Shown in pieces: positions 45,753 through 55,168 of a stretch of DNA of 64,000 nucleotides. This DNA is from Hylemonella sp. Its GTDB lineage: Bacteria > Pseudomonadota > Gammaproteobacteria > Burkholderiales > Burkholderiaceae_C. The notes beneath the pieces were generated by a model, which was not told the origin of the DNA, did no database searches, and worked only from the letters and a program-made list of their open reading frames with translations. The stretch's first letter is position 1. The number at the start of each line of letters is the position of its first letter. Location: contig JAUXVI010000020.1 of NCBI GenBank assembly GCA_030680575.1, positions 18,392-82,391 of the forward strand, written 5' to 3'. The translations under genes were made by a program, and so were the position numbers.

Positions 45753-46865
45753 TCAAAAATCCATGGCCTGTCGGGTCAACCATTGCTTGAGCAGGCCACT
45801 GCGCTCCACAGTGTTCATGCCCCAGTTGCGCAGCGTCCGCCAAGCTTCGCCTTCGCGGGCAAACAGCAATTGCAACCCGTCCATGCCGGTGTCCAGGGCC
45901 AGCATGCCGGCCTTGCGGGCGCGCACGTAGCGCCGCAGCAGCTTGGCATCGCCCACGTCGCGCCAGTAATCGCGTTCGCGCAGCGTCTTGGCCAGTTCCG
46001 CCACATCGGCCAGCCCCAGGTTCAAGCCCTGGCCGGCCAAAGGGTGCACATTGTGGGCGGCATCGCCGGCTAGCACCCAGGCGCCGCAGGCCGCCTGGCC
46101 GGTCCATTGCCGTGCCTGCGCCTTTTGCAGCGGCCAGACCCGACGCTCACTGATCAGCGACAACGGGCCCAGAGTGTGCCCATTGGCCGCTTCCAGTTCC
46201 CGGCAGAAATCATCCGGGCTGGCAGCCTGCAAGTGAGCAGCGTGCTCAGGAGAGACAGACCAGACAATCGCGACAGAGTTCCCTTGTTCGCCGCCCATGG
46301 GCAGAAACGCCAGGATGTCGCCGTTGGAAAACCACTGGCGCGCATTCTGGCCATGCGGTTTCTCGCACTGGATCCGGGCCGCCAAGGCATGTTGGGTATA
46401 GGGGGTGACCTGGAAGTCAACGCCGAACTCGGCACGCGTGCTGCTGGCTCGGCCTTCGCAGACCACGGTGAGCTTGGCCGGCGCCGGAGCAGTCAGCACT
46501 TCGATCTGCGGCTGGAAGCCGACGGCCTGCGCCAGTTGCGCCTCCAGCACCGGGACGTCGACGATCCAAGTTAAGGCGGTGGTTCCGAGTTCGCTGGCGT
46601 CGAAATTGACCTCGCCACCACGGTCGCCCCAGATCTGCATGTGGGTGACCGGGGTCGCTGCCTCCGGTGTGGGCCAGCAACGCAGGGTCTCGAGCAGTTC
46701 CTTCGAGGCGCGGTTCAGGGCGTAAGCGCGCACATCGGCGGGGGCATCGGGTTTGGGTGGGGTTTCCACCAAGCCGACACGCAGGCGCTCGCGCGCCAGC
46801 AGCAGGGCCAGCGTGCGTCCCACAATGCCGCTGCCACGAATACAAACATCCAGGGGAAGAGCCAT
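45753..46865 (-). CDS. UbiH/UbiF/VisC family FAD-dependent hydroxylase
   Basis: A 370-residue flavin monooxygenase of the ubiquinone-synthesis group. The dinucleotide motif VCIRGSGIVGRTLALLLARE lies at 7-26 (GXGXXG). The C-terminal FAD-ribityl motif GDAAHNVHPLAGQGLNLGLADV is the family signature. It probably hydroxylates the quinone ring; which position cannot be told. ATG at 46865 is used, since the longer frame enters the divergent MOSC gene. It is 17 bp upstream of dsbC in the same direction. Confidence 0.88.
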   Translation of the reverse strand: MALPLDVCIRGSGIVGRTLALLLARERLRVGLVETPPKPDAPADVRAYALNRASKELLETLRCWPTPEAATPVTHMQIWGDRGGEVNFDASELGTTALTWIVDVPVLEAQLAQAVGFQPQIEVLTAPAPAKLTVVCEGRASSTRAEFGVDFQVTPYTQHALAARIQCEKPHGQNARQWFSNGDILAFLPMGGEQGNSVAIVWSVSPEHAAHLQAASPDDFCRELEAANGHTLGPLSLISERRVWPLQKAQARQWTGQAACGAWVLAGDAAHNVHPLAGQGLNLGLADVAELAKTLRERDYWRDVGDAKLLRRYVRARKAGMLALDTGMDGLQLLFAREGEAWRTLRNWGMNTVERSGLLKQWLTRQAMDF

Positions 46866-46944
46866 GTGAGCATTGTAGAAGGCAGGGCAGAATCGACCCT
46901 GTCGGATGTCAATTCCATTCCAATAACCATGGGGATCTTGCCAA

Positions 46945-47859
46945 GTGAGTGAATCGACTGTCAGCCCGGGCGATGTCCAGGCCTGCATTGCCCAGCTGTT
47001 TGTGTATCCGGTGAAATCCTGCGCAGGCATCGAGCTGCAGGAAGCGGTGTTGACTGAAACCGGACTGGATCTTGACCGCGCCTGGATGGTGGTGGATGCG
47101 CAGGGCGAGTTCGTGTCGCAACGCGAACAGCCGCGCCTGGCGCTGGTGCAGCCGCAATTCAAGCGCGGCGGCACCGAGCTGGCCTTGCGCGCACCCGGCA
47201 TGCTGGCGCTGCATCTGGCCGTTGATGCCGTGGAGCTGCCGGCGCGGGTGCGTATTTGGGACGACGAGGTGCCGGCCTATGACATGGGTGATGTCGCTGC
47301 CCAGTGGTTCACCGACTTTCTGTCGCTGTCCGACCAGGGCCTGCCCACGGCCCAGGCCGCCAGGTACCGCTTGGTGCGTTTCGATCCGGAACACCGGCGC
47401 GTGTCCAGTCTGAAGTGGACCGGTGGTGTGGAAGCGCTCAACCAGTTCAGCGACGGCTTTCCGTTGCTGGTGCTGGGCCAGGCTTCGCTCGACGAGTTCA
47501 ATGCCCGCCTGCAGGCCACCGGCCATACGCCGGTGGAGGTGGCGCGCTTTCGGCCCAATATCGTGCTGGCTGGGCCGGAGGCGCATGACGAGGACCGGCT
47601 CGACACCTTGCGCATCGCCACCGGCGAGGGCGAGGTGGTCCTGAAGCCGGTCAAACCCTGCCCGCGCTGCCCGATTCCCAACATCGACCCGGCCACGGCA
47701 CTGAGCAGCCCGGAGGTCAGCGACACACTGCAGGCCTACCGGCGGGATGCGCGGCTGAACGGCGCGGTGACCTTTGGCATGAACGCCATCGTGTTGGCGG
47801 GTGTGGATGCGGTGCTGCGCGTCGGGCAGACGGTGGCGGCGGACTTTCGCTTCGACTGA
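46945..47859 (+). CDS. MOSC domain protein (YcbX-like)
   Basis: A 304-residue protein with an N-terminal MOSC beta-barrel domain (QLFVYPVKSCAGIELQEAVLTETGL) and a C-terminal MOSC domain. That domain has the conserved Cys in KPVKPCPRCPIPNID, which binds molybdenum cofactor sulfur in characterised members. YcbX-type proteins reduce N-hydroxylated compounds; here function is inferred. The start is GTG at 46945. It is divergent from the hydroxylase with a 79-bp gap and lacks the C-terminal 2Fe-2S domain of E. coli YcbX. Confidence 0.88.
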   Translation: MSESTVSPGDVQACIAQLFVYPVKSCAGIELQEAVLTETGLDLDRAWMVVDAQGEFVSQREQPRLALVQPQFKRGGTELALRAPGMLALHLAVDAVELPARVRIWDDEVPAYDMGDVAAQWFTDFLSLSDQGLPTAQAARYRLVRFDPEHRRVSSLKWTGGVEALNQFSDGFPLLVLGQASLDEFNARLQATGHTPVEVARFRPNIVLAGPEAHDEDRLDTLRIATGEGEVVLKPVKPCPRCPIPNIDPATALSSPEVSDTLQAYRRDARLNGAVTFGMNAIVLAGVDAVLRVGQTVAADFRFD

Positions 47860-47887
47860 CGCGCTGCCCAGCCGAGCGTTGCCAGTC

Positions 47888-48871
47888 CTATTCCGCCTTG
47901 TTGATATGGGCGTCGCGGATGATGCGCGCCATGCTGGCGGATTCGGCGGCGATCAGCCCGGCGAATTCGGTGGGGCTGGTCGGCTCTCCTACACATTCCG
48001 CGGCCAACAAGCGCTCGCGCATGGCGGGCGTAGACAAAATCGCGTTGATCTCGCCATTCAGTCGGGTGACGATGGAGGCGGGTGTGCCCGCCGGCGCCAG
48101 GATGCCAAAGTGAGAACTCAGGTTGGCGGCTGGATAACCCAGTTCGGCCAGTGTCGGAGCCGTGGGCAGGTTATTCAACCTGGCGGGAGCCCCCACGGCC
48201 AATGGGCGCAGCTTGCCCGTCTTGATGTGCTGCAGGACGGCCGAAGAAGTGTTGACTGACAGCACTTCAAACTGACCGCTCAGCGCATCGGTGATCTGCT
48301 GGCCACCGCCCTTGTAAGGGACGTGGGTGATGTCCACCTGGGCTGCAGCACGAATCTGCTCCAGCACGACATGGCCCAGCGAGGCCGGCCCGGAGGTCGC
48401 CCAGCGCATGGCGCCAGGTCGGGCGCGGGCTGTGGCCAACAAGCTCTTGAGGTCGCCTTCTTTCAGTGCCGAGGTGGCGGCAATCAGAACGGGTGAGTAC
48501 ATCACGCTGGCAACGGGCGCAATGTCCTTGACCGGGTCGAACGCTGATTTGCCAAGGTGGGGGCTGAGCGTCAGCGGGGAGATGGCCGAGAACGCCAAGG
48601 TGTAGCCGTCGGGTGCCGACTTGGCAACCAGACCGACTCCCAATGAGCCGCTGGCGCCGGCTTTGTTGTCCACCAAAACGGGAACCCCGAGCCGGGTCGC
48701 CAGTTGTTCGGCCAGGGCCCGGGCGACGACATCGCTGACCCCGCCAGGCGGGTAGGCCACGACGATTTTGAGAGGCTTGGTGGGCCAGATGGGAACCGGT
48801 TGGGCTTGTGCAGAGGAAAGGGTGAAGAGGCTACCCGTTAGCGTCAAGAGTCGGCGGCGAGTGAGGGGCAT
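47888..48871 (-). CDS. Bug-family tripartite tricarboxylate transporter substrate-binding protein, orphan
   Basis: A 327-residue periplasmic binding protein of the TctC/Bug family, very numerous in Burkholderiales. It has a signal peptide (MPLTRRRLLTLTGSLFTLSSAQA). PTKPLKIVVAYPPGGVSDVVAR, VDNKAGASGSLG and HVPYKGGGQQITD are family marks. No membrane components adjoin. ATG at 48871 is used; ATG at 48907 would add 12 residues before the signal peptide. Confidence 0.9.
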   Translation of the reverse strand: MPLTRRRLLTLTGSLFTLSSAQAQPVPIWPTKPLKIVVAYPPGGVSDVVARALAEQLATRLGVPVLVDNKAGASGSLGVGLVAKSAPDGYTLAFSAISPLTLSPHLGKSAFDPVKDIAPVASVMYSPVLIAATSALKEGDLKSLLATARARPGAMRWATSGPASLGHVVLEQIRAAAQVDITHVPYKGGGQQITDALSGQFEVLSVNTSSAVLQHIKTGKLRPLAVGAPARLNNLPTAPTLAELGYPAANLSSHFGILAPAGTPASIVTRLNGEINAILSTPAMRERLLAAECVGEPTSPTEFAGLIAAESASMARIIRDAHINKAE

Positions 48872-49162
48872 AGAAGGGCTTTGTTGGTGGTTCGGGTGGG
48901 GCGTCATGCAATATCTGCCCATAGTCTATTGCGGCGGCACAACCGGGAGGCCGGCCCGGCGGTCGCGCTCGGGTGGCGAAGCAAGGATTCGCCGATTAGT
49001 ACAATTGGCCTAGTTTTTCGGGCCAATCGAGTGCAAACGTTGCAGAAATGCCTTGTCCTGGCCTGGGTTGATCGAGCCGGGGCATCGCGCCCCATGCGCG
49101 GATCGGGCACCTCGATCACGCACCCTCGGGTTCGATCGTTTAATGATTTCTAAGGAATTTCC
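48872..49162. other. Intergenic region between the Bug gene and ychF
   Basis: 291 bp without a credible gene. It holds a TTGGCC-tagtttttcg-GGCCAA hairpin near 49010-49032. No tRNA cloverleaf or strong promoter was seen; both flanking genes start outward, so promoters must lie here. Confidence 0.5.
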
Positions 49163-50254
49163 ATGAGCCTGAAGTGCGGCATCGTCGGCCTGCCCAACGT
49201 CGGTAAATCCACCCTGTTCAATGCCCTGACCAAGGCGGGCATTGCGGCGGAGAACTATCCCTTTTGCACCATCGAACCCAATGTGGGTGTGGTCGAGGTG
49301 CCCGATCCGCGCCTGCAGCAATTGGCGGAAATCATCCACCCCGAGCGCATCGTGCCGGCCATCGTCGAGTTTGTCGACATCGCCGGCCTGGTGGCCGGTG
49401 CCAGTACGGGCGAGGGCCTGGGCAACAAGTTCCTGGCCCACATCCGCGAGACCGATGCCATCGTCAATGTGGTGCGCTGCTTTGAAGACGACAACGTGAT
49501 CCACGTGGCCGGCAAGGTGGATCCGATCTCGGACATCGAGGTGATCCAGACCGAGTTGTGTCTGGCCGATCTGGGCGCGGTTGAAAAGGCCTTGCACCGC
49601 GTGACCAAGACGGCCCGCTCGGGGGACAAGGAGTCGATCAAGCTGGTGGCGATTCTGGAGAAGTGCCAGGCCGCGCTCAACGAAGGCAAGCCGGTGCGCA
49701 CGCTGGAATTCAGCAAGGAAGATCAGCCCTTGTTGAAGCAGTTTTTCCTGATCACGGCCAAGCCGGCCATGTTTGTGGCCAACGTGAGCGAGAACGGTTT
49801 TGAAAACAACCCTTTCCTGGACCGCCTGAAGGCCTACGCCGCGACCCAGAATGCCCCGGTGGTGGCGATCTGCGCCAAGCTGGAAGCCGAAATGGCGGAG
49901 ATGAGCGACGACGACCGCCAGATGTTCCTGGAAGAGCTGGGACAGACCGAGCCCGGTCTGAACCGCCTGATTCGTGCGGCCTACAAACTGCTGGGTCTGC
50001 AGACCTACTTCACCGCGGGGGTCAAGGAGGTCCGAGCCTGGACCATCCACGTGGGCGATACCGGACCCCAGGCGGCGGGCGTGATCCACACCGATTTCGA
50101 GAAGGGCTACATCCGGGCCCAGACCATCGCCTTCGAAGACTTCATCACTTGCAAGGGCGAGCAAGGTGCCAAGGATGCGGGCAAGATGCGCGCCGAAGGC
50201 AAGGACTACGTGGTCAAGGATGGCGATGTGATGAACTTCCTGTTCAGCGCCTGA
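49163..50254 (+). CDS. ychF: Redox-responsive ATPase/GTPase YchF
   Basis: A 363-residue Obg-family P-loop protein (OLA1 homologue) that prefers ATP and binds ribosomes. G1 is [14 protein letters not shown]. The switch/G3 region is [22 protein letters not shown] domain near the C-terminus ends with [19 protein letters not shown]. Length matches the family exactly. AAGGAA ribosome site before the ATG. Confidence 0.97.
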   Translation: MSLKCGIVGLPNVGKSTLFNALTKAGIAAENYPFCTIEPNVGVVEVPDPRLQQLAEIIHPERIVPAIVEFVDIAGLVAGASTGEGLGNKFLAHIRETDAIVNVVRCFEDDNVIHVAGKVDPISDIEVIQTELCLADLGAVEKALHRVTKTARSGDKESIKLVAILEKCQAALNEGKPVRTLEFSKEDQPLLKQFFLITAKPAMFVANVSENGFENNPFLDRLKAYAATQNAPVVAICAKLEAEMAEMSDDDRQMFLEELGQTEPGLNRLIRAAYKLLGLQTYFTAGVKEVRAWTIHVGDTGPQAAGVIHTDFEKGYIRAQTIAFEDFITCKGEQGAKDAGKMRAEGKDYVVKDGDVMNFLFSA

Positions 50255-50380
50255 TGGAGATAACGCTGTGCCAGTGTTCCTGGACGCAGTTGCCGCAACG
50301 GCCAGCCATGCTGGCCGTTGTCGTTTCTGGCGCCGGTCGCGCCGCGCTTAGAATTTTTCCATCCATTTTTCGTTCAAACC

Positions 50381-52243
50381 ATGAATCTGCCAGCCGTTTT
50401 GCCTGAGCCCGCTGTTGCCGAGATCGCCGCCCGGATGCAGGCCGAGCCTTTGTTTGCCAGGCTGTCCGGCCGCGCCTTGGCGCGCCTGCTGGGGGCGGCC
50501 GAGCTCCGGCATGTGGCAGCTGGCCAGCGCGTCATGCAGGCCGGTGCGCCGGCGTCCGAGTTGCTGCTGGTGTTGCAGGGTGCGCTGGCGGTGCCGCCGT
50601 CTCCCGATGAGATGCGCGGCTCGGTCACGATGGTTGGCGAGGAGGTGCTGGCGGGGGCGCCGGTTTATGTGCGCAGTGCCAGCGCTGTTGGCGACACCCG
50701 GCTGATCGTGTTGTCAAAGCGCGCCCTGCTCGATGTGCTGGCCGAGATGCCGGCATTGGCCCAGGCGGCCCAGAACGCGCTGTTGTCCCGTGTCAGTGGC
50801 ACGGCCATGCCGGCGCCGTCGGCCGTTGCCACCGGTCAGGTGGTTCGCACGTCGCGGCGTGAAGTGTGGGGCTGGGGCTGTACGTTGTTCCTGCCGCTGT
50901 TGCTCTTGGGCCTGGGCCTGCGGCAGGGCTGGGCTTTGCCGAACATGCTGTTCCTGGCCATCCTGGCGGCGACGGTGAGCATGTGGATGTTTTCGCTGGT
51001 GGATGAGTTCGTGCCGCCCTTGTTCGCCATGGCGGCCATGCTGCTGGTGGATCTGGCACCGGCCTCTGTGGTGCTGTCCGGTTTTGCTTCCAGTGGGCTG
51101 ATTCTGTTCGTTGCGGTGTATGTGCTGGGCGGGGTGCTGGTGGCTTCCGGGCTGTCGTACCGCCTGATCCTGTGGATGCGCCTGCTATTGCCGGATACGC
51201 CGTTCTGGCACGGTTTTGCCCTGGTGGCATCCGGTTATGCCTTGTCGCCCATCATGCCGTCCAGCAATTCGCGCATGACGCTGGTGCTGCCGCTGTACCG
51301 TGATTTCTGCAGCGCTGGCGGGGTTCAGCCGGGCAGCCGGGCGCATACCCGGCTGGCAGCCGCCACCTATGCGGGCTCGATGAACATGTCGCCCATGTTC
51401 CTGACCAGCAAGAGCTCCAACCTGATCGTGTTTGCCATGCTGCCGACGCAGCTCCAGGACGAATTCCAGGGGCTGTTCTGGTTCGTGGCCGCCTTGGTCT
51501 GCGCACTGGTGGTTACGGGCGGGCATTTTGTGCTTGATCGCCTGTTCTTCGGCCCCGGCCAAGCCATGCCGGCCGCCAAGGACCAGGTTCGACAGCAACT
51601 GGCCCTGTTGGGGCCTTTGGGCGCAGAGGAGCGCTTCACCCTCATGGGGCTGGCCCTGCTGGTGCTGGGGGCCGCGGGCGTGTCCTGGCACCACATTCCG
51701 CTGCCCTGGGTGGGTGGCTTCATCCTGGTGGCCTTGCTGCTGTATGGCCTGGTCAGCAAGAAGAATTTCCAGAACTATGTGGATTGGCCGATGGTGTTCT
51801 TCCTGCTGTCGCTGCAGGGCCTGACGGGCGTGATGGAGCATCTGCATCTGGTGGATCAGATCAAGCCTTGGATCGACGGCATGGCAGGCCTGCTGCAGCA
51901 GGACATCACCCGGCTGGTCCTGCTCGAGCTGGTGGTGGTGCTGGTGGTGCGCCTGGCCTTGCCCATCACGGCCGGCATGGTGGTGTCGGCCATCCTGCTC
52001 ATGCCGCTGGCCGCCGCGACGGGCATCAACCCCTGGCTCATCGGTTTCCTGGCGGCGATGTTTTCCGATCTCTGGTTTTTCCCGTACCAGAGCAGTACCT
52101 ACACGCAGCTGCGGGTGGTGGATGGCAAGGGCCGCATGTTTGATGAGCCGCTGTTCCTGCGGTTCAATCTGGCGTCATGTGCCTTGCGCGTGCTGGCCGT
52201 TGGGGTGTCCATACCCTACTGGGATGCACTGGATCTGGTATGA
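50381..52243 (+). CDS. cNMP-binding-like domain fused to SLC13/DASS-type anion permease
   Basis: A 620-residue fusion. The N-terminal part (about 10-135) resembles a cyclic-nucleotide-binding fold (GQRVMQAGAPASELLLVLQGALAV; VGEEVLAG; VRSASAVGD), though the phosphate-binding cassette is not canonical. The remainder has about 12 membrane segments with DASS-type motifs: ALSPIMPSSNSRMTLVLPL and YAGSMNMSPMFLTSKSSNL resemble the SNT-like substrate loops. It probably carries di- or tricarboxylates or another anion, with a regulatory domain. ATG at 50381 is used. It overlaps the next gene by 4 bp. Confidence 0.8.
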   Translation: MNLPAVLPEPAVAEIAARMQAEPLFARLSGRALARLLGAAELRHVAAGQRVMQAGAPASELLLVLQGALAVPPSPDEMRGSVTMVGEEVLAGAPVYVRSASAVGDTRLIVLSKRALLDVLAEMPALAQAAQNALLSRVSGTAMPAPSAVATGQVVRTSRREVWGWGCTLFLPLLLLGLGLRQGWALPNMLFLAILAATVSMWMFSLVDEFVPPLFAMAAMLLVDLAPASVVLSGFASSGLILFVAVYVLGGVLVASGLSYRLILWMRLLLPDTPFWHGFALVASGYALSPIMPSSNSRMTLVLPLYRDFCSAGGVQPGSRAHTRLAAATYAGSMNMSPMFLTSKSSNLIVFAMLPTQLQDEFQGLFWFVAALVCALVVTGGHFVLDRLFFGPGQAMPAAKDQVRQQLALLGPLGAEERFTLMGLALLVLGAAGVSWHHIPLPWVGGFILVALLLYGLVSKKNFQNYVDWPMVFFLLSLQGLTGVMEHLHLVDQIKPWIDGMAGLLQQDITRLVLLELVVVLVVRLALPITAGMVVSAILLMPLAAATGINPWLIGFLAAMFSDLWFFPYQSSTYTQLRVVDGKGRMFDEPLFLRFNLASCALRVLAVGVSIPYWDALDLV

Positions 52244-53259
52244 AAAAAAGCACTGCTGCCCTGCTCGTTAGCGTCTTCCTGCTGTTGTCGTTGCTGCTGG
52301 TCCTGTATTTCAATGTCACCAGCCCGCGGGTACTGGTCCTGCACAGCTATGAGGAGGACTTCGGCTGGGTGCAGGCACTGGAACGCAGTTACCGGAAAGA
52401 GTTGAAGAACTATCCCCGTTCCGTGCTGACGCGTTGGCATTACATGGGGTTGAGCGGGGCGCCCAGCGCCCAGCACATCGAAACTGCGGCCGCATCGGTA
52501 CATCGTGCGGTGGAAGCCTTTGAGCCCGATGTCCTGGTGGTGTTCGACGACATTGCCGCCCAGGTCGTGACGCCGACATGGTTGAACCGGGCAGATGTGC
52601 GCATCGTGTTTGCGGGGATTGATGCCGAGCTGGCGACGCATGGTTTCGAAAGTGCCACCAACACCACCGGCATACTGGAGCGGCTGCCCCTGGCGGCGCT
52701 GCACGAAGCCTTGACCCACCTCGGGCGCGGCAAGCCGTTGACGATTGCCTGCTTGGGCGATGCGCTTGAACTGGCGCAGGCCGAGTCACGGCAATTGGCC
52801 GCCTATGACTGGTCACCGCACCGCTTGTTGCCGTGTGAGCAGGCGGACAGCTTTCCCGGCTGGCAGGCCCACGTCCACCAACTGGGTGCGCGTGCCGATG
52901 TGCTGTTTGTCACGGGTTACCGAGGTTTGCACCGGGAGGGCGGCAGCGGCAAGGTGGTGCCGGCGGCTGAAGTGGTGACCTGGACCGAGACTGAGAGCAA
53001 AGCCCTGCCGCTGTCGGCCAAGAACGGGTTTGTGCCTGACGGCGGTGGTCTGGCTATTTCCTCTTCACCCCAGGAGCATGGCCAGACGGCAGGCCGGTTG
53101 ACGGCCGCTTTGCTGCAGGGACGTGCGCCTGCCGATTTGCCTGTGACGGAAGGGCGTGCTTTCGTCGTGTCGATCCATGCCGAACGGCTGGCGCGGCGCG
53201 GCTACCGCTTACCCGCCGTGTACGAAGCCGCTGCGCGTGCGGCGGGGACGTTCAACTAG
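52240..53259 (+). CDS. Membrane-anchored periplasmic binding-like protein
   Basis: This 339-residue protein has an N-terminal hydrophobic helix (5-24) without a clear cleavage site and an external domain starting PRVLVLHSYEEDFGWVQAL. That HSY...W pattern is typical of the ABC_sub_bind-like sensor domains found at the N-terminus of some histidine kinases and diguanylate cyclases, but here no output domain follows. The start codon overlaps the transporter stop (ATGA), so the two are translated together. It may present ligand to, or gate, the permease. Family assignment is tentative. Confidence 0.65.
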   Translation: MKKSTAALLVSVFLLLSLLLVLYFNVTSPRVLVLHSYEEDFGWVQALERSYRKELKNYPRSVLTRWHYMGLSGAPSAQHIETAAASVHRAVEAFEPDVLVVFDDIAAQVVTPTWLNRADVRIVFAGIDAELATHGFESATNTTGILERLPLAALHEALTHLGRGKPLTIACLGDALELAQAESRQLAAYDWSPHRLLPCEQADSFPGWQAHVHQLGARADVLFVTGYRGLHREGGSGKVVPAAEVVTWTETESKALPLSAKNGFVPDGGGLAISSSPQEHGQTAGRLTAALLQGRAPADLPVTEGRAFVVSIHAERLARRGYRLPAVYEAAARAAGTFN

Positions 53260-53722
53260 GGAAGAGCCAAAGCAGTGCGACCGTCATCGTGATGTAGCGT
53301 CCGAACTTGCCGATGGCCATGTAGAGCAGGCAGGGCCAGAAGGGCAGTTTGAGCCAGCCGGCCACGGCGCACAGCGGGTCGCCGATGATGGGCAGCCAGC
53401 TCAAGAGGCAGGCCTTGGGGCCGATGCGCTCCAGCCAGTCCAGGGCGCGCAGGTGGGTTGCTGAATGCCGGTACTTGTCCACCAGGCGGTGCGAGCCCAG
53501 GCCCATGGCCCAGCTCACCGCGCCGCCCAGCGTGTTGCCGGCGGTGGCCACCAGGATCGCCGGCCAGAACAGTTCCGGGTTGAGCTTGAGCAGGCCGAAC
53601 AGCGCCGGTTCCGAGCCCATGGGCAGTAGCGTGGCAGAGACAAAGGCGATGACAAACAGCGTACTCAGGCCGTAGTTGGGCAGGGCCAGCAGTGCGAGCA
53701 GGTGATCGATCCAGAGGGCCAT
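53252..53722 (-). CDS. YqaA/DedA family membrane protein
   Basis: A 156-residue inner-membrane protein of the VTT (SNARE-associated/DedA) group, YqaA type. It shows VSATLLPMGSEPALFGLL and ATAGNTLGGAVSWAMGLG, the conserved re-entrant-loop region, plus three to four membrane helices. Members move lipids or maintain proton gradient; the exact role is unknown. ATG at 53722 is used. Its 3' end overlaps the 3' end of the convergent upstream gene by 8 bp. Confidence 0.85.
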   Translation of the reverse strand: MALWIDHLLALLALPNYGLSTLFVIAFVSATLLPMGSEPALFGLLKLNPELFWPAILVATAGNTLGGAVSWAMGLGSHRLVDKYRHSATHLRALDWLERIGPKACLLSWLPIIGDPLCAVAGWLKLPFWPCLLYMAIGKFGRYITMTVALLWLFPS

Positions 53723-53792
53723 AACGCAGCCCAGTATATGCAGGCGGCTCGCGTCATGGTGGCGCATTTCAATTGCTGAAATTTTGAGCAGC

Positions 53793-53798
53793 TAGAAT
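53793..53798 (+). promoter_or_regulatory. -10 box of dusB-fis-purH
   Basis: TAGAAT followed by a GC-rich discriminator (ACGCGACCCGG), the arrangement associated with stringent control of dusB-fis in enterobacteria. The -35 is poorly defined. Confidence 0.45.
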
Positions 53799-53808
53799 AC
53801 GCGACCCG

Positions 53809-53840
53809 GCTGCTGCCTGATTTTTCAGCAGCGTTTTTTT
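53809..53840 (+). terminator. Intrinsic terminator in the dusB leader
   Basis: GCTGCTG / CAGCAGC stem (53809-53815 and 53826-53832) with a loop of 10 bases, a G, and seven T residues (53834-53840). It begins about 10 bp after the -10 box and ends 29 bp before the dusB ATG. Confidence 0.75.
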
Positions 53841-53869
53841 ATTCCAGTCCCTCCACCCGACCCTCCTGC

Positions 53870-54925
53870 ATGAACATCGGTCCTTTCGAATTGCCGAACA
53901 CGCTGTTCGCGGCCCCGATGGCCGGGGTGACGGACCGGCCGTTCCGCCAGCTCTGCAAGGCGCTGGGGGCCGGTTATGCGGTGAGCGAGATGGTGACGTC
54001 GCGCAAGGATTTGTGGAACAGCCTCAAGACCTCGCGCCGCGCCAACCACGAGGGCGAGGCCGGGCCGATCGCGGTGCAGATTGCGGGCACGGACGCCCCC
54101 ATGATGGCCGAAGCCGCCGCCTACAACATCGACCGCGGCGCGCAGATCATCGACATCAACATGGGCTGCCCGGCCAAGAAGGTCTGCAACAAATGGGCGG
54201 GTTCGGCCCTGATGCAGGACGAGGCCCTGGCGCTGCAGATCGTGGAGGCCGTGGTCGCTGCCTGTGCGCCGCACAACGTGCCGGTCACGCTCAAGATGCG
54301 CACCGGCTGGTGCCAGTCCCACAAGAACGCGGTGGCGCTGGCCCGCGCGGCCGAGAGCGCCGGCGTGCAGATGGTCACGGTGCATGGCCGCACGCGCGAG
54401 CAGGGTTATGGTGGCTCAGCCGAGTACGACACCATTGCCGCGGTGAAGGCCGCGCTGCGGGTGCCGGTGGTGGCCAATGGTGACATCACCTCGCCCGAGA
54501 AAGCCCGCGACGTGCTGGCCTACACCCGGGCTGATGCCTTGATGATCGGCCGCGCGGCGCAGGGCCGGCCCTGGATCTTTCGCGAGATCGGCCACTTCCT
54601 GGCCACCGGCACGCATCTGGCGCCGCCGCTGGTGGCCGAGGTCAAGCGTCTGCTGCTGGAACACCTGCAGGACCATTACGCGCTGTACGGCGAGTACACC
54701 GGCGTGCGCAGTGCGCGCAAGCACATCGGCTGGTACGTCAAGACGCTGCCGGGGGGCGAAGCCTTCCGCACCCGTATGAACGCGCTGGAGGACTGCCGGG
54801 CACAGGTGCAGGCCGTGGCGGATTATTTTGATGAACTGGGTGTCCACATGGACCGCATGCCGGCGGCCGTGGCGGATGCTCGCAAGGACAGGGACGAAGA
54901 ACAACAGATGGAGTTGTCCGCATGA
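53870..54925 (+). CDS. dusB: tRNA-dihydrouridine synthase B
   Basis: A 351-residue FMN enzyme that reduces uridines in tRNA. AAPMAGVTDRPFRQLC, IDINMGCPAKKVCNKWAGSALM (catalytic Cys) and TVHGRTREQGYGGSAE, followed by VVANGDITS and DALMIGRAAQGRPWIF, are all family marks. It overlaps fis by 4 bp, the classic dusB-fis arrangement. Confidence 0.96.
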   Translation: MNIGPFELPNTLFAAPMAGVTDRPFRQLCKALGAGYAVSEMVTSRKDLWNSLKTSRRANHEGEAGPIAVQIAGTDAPMMAEAAAYNIDRGAQIIDINMGCPAKKVCNKWAGSALMQDEALALQIVEAVVAACAPHNVPVTLKMRTGWCQSHKNAVALARAAESAGVQMVTVHGRTREQGYGGSAEYDTIAAVKAALRVPVVANGDITSPEKARDVLAYTRADALMIGRAAQGRPWIFREIGHFLATGTHLAPPLVAEVKRLLLEHLQDHYALYGEYTGVRSARKHIGWYVKTLPGGEAFRTRMNALEDCRAQVQAVADYFDELGVHMDRMPAAVADARKDRDEEQQMELSA

Positions 54926-55158
54926 GTAAAAAAAATATCGAAGAATGCGTGCGCACAAGCCTGGAAGGTTATTTCAAGGATTTGCGCGGTACCGAGCCGG
55001 ACGGCATGTACGACATGATGGTCCGCATCGTCGAAAAACCGATGCTGGAAGTCGTGATGCAGCAGGCCGAGCACAACCAGTCGCGCGCCGCGCAGTGGCT
55101 GGGCCTGAACCGCAACACCTTGCGCAAGAAACTGGTCGAACACAAATTAATCAAGTAA
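54922..55158 (+). CDS. fis: Fis family DNA-binding protein
   Basis: A 78-residue nucleoid protein. The C-terminal helix-turn-helix QSRAAQWLGLNRNTLRKKLVEH is intact. It is shorter than E. coli Fis (98), lacking most of the N-terminal activation arm, as usual in betaproteobacteria. It starts inside the dusB stop and ends 10 bp before purH. Confidence 0.94.
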   Translation: MSKKNIEECVRTSLEGYFKDLRGTEPDGMYDMMVRIVEKPMLEVVMQQAEHNQSRAAQWLGLNRNTLRKKLVEHKLIK

Positions 55159-55168
55159 GCACTGAACC

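Noticed and set aside
45736..46107. Upstream extension of the dsbC frame
   Set aside because: It overlaps the UbiH-family gene in another frame, and the signal peptide clearly starts at MKRMMMN.
49005..49035. Possible tRNA near ychF
   Set aside because: Only one hairpin is present; no D, T or acceptor arms.
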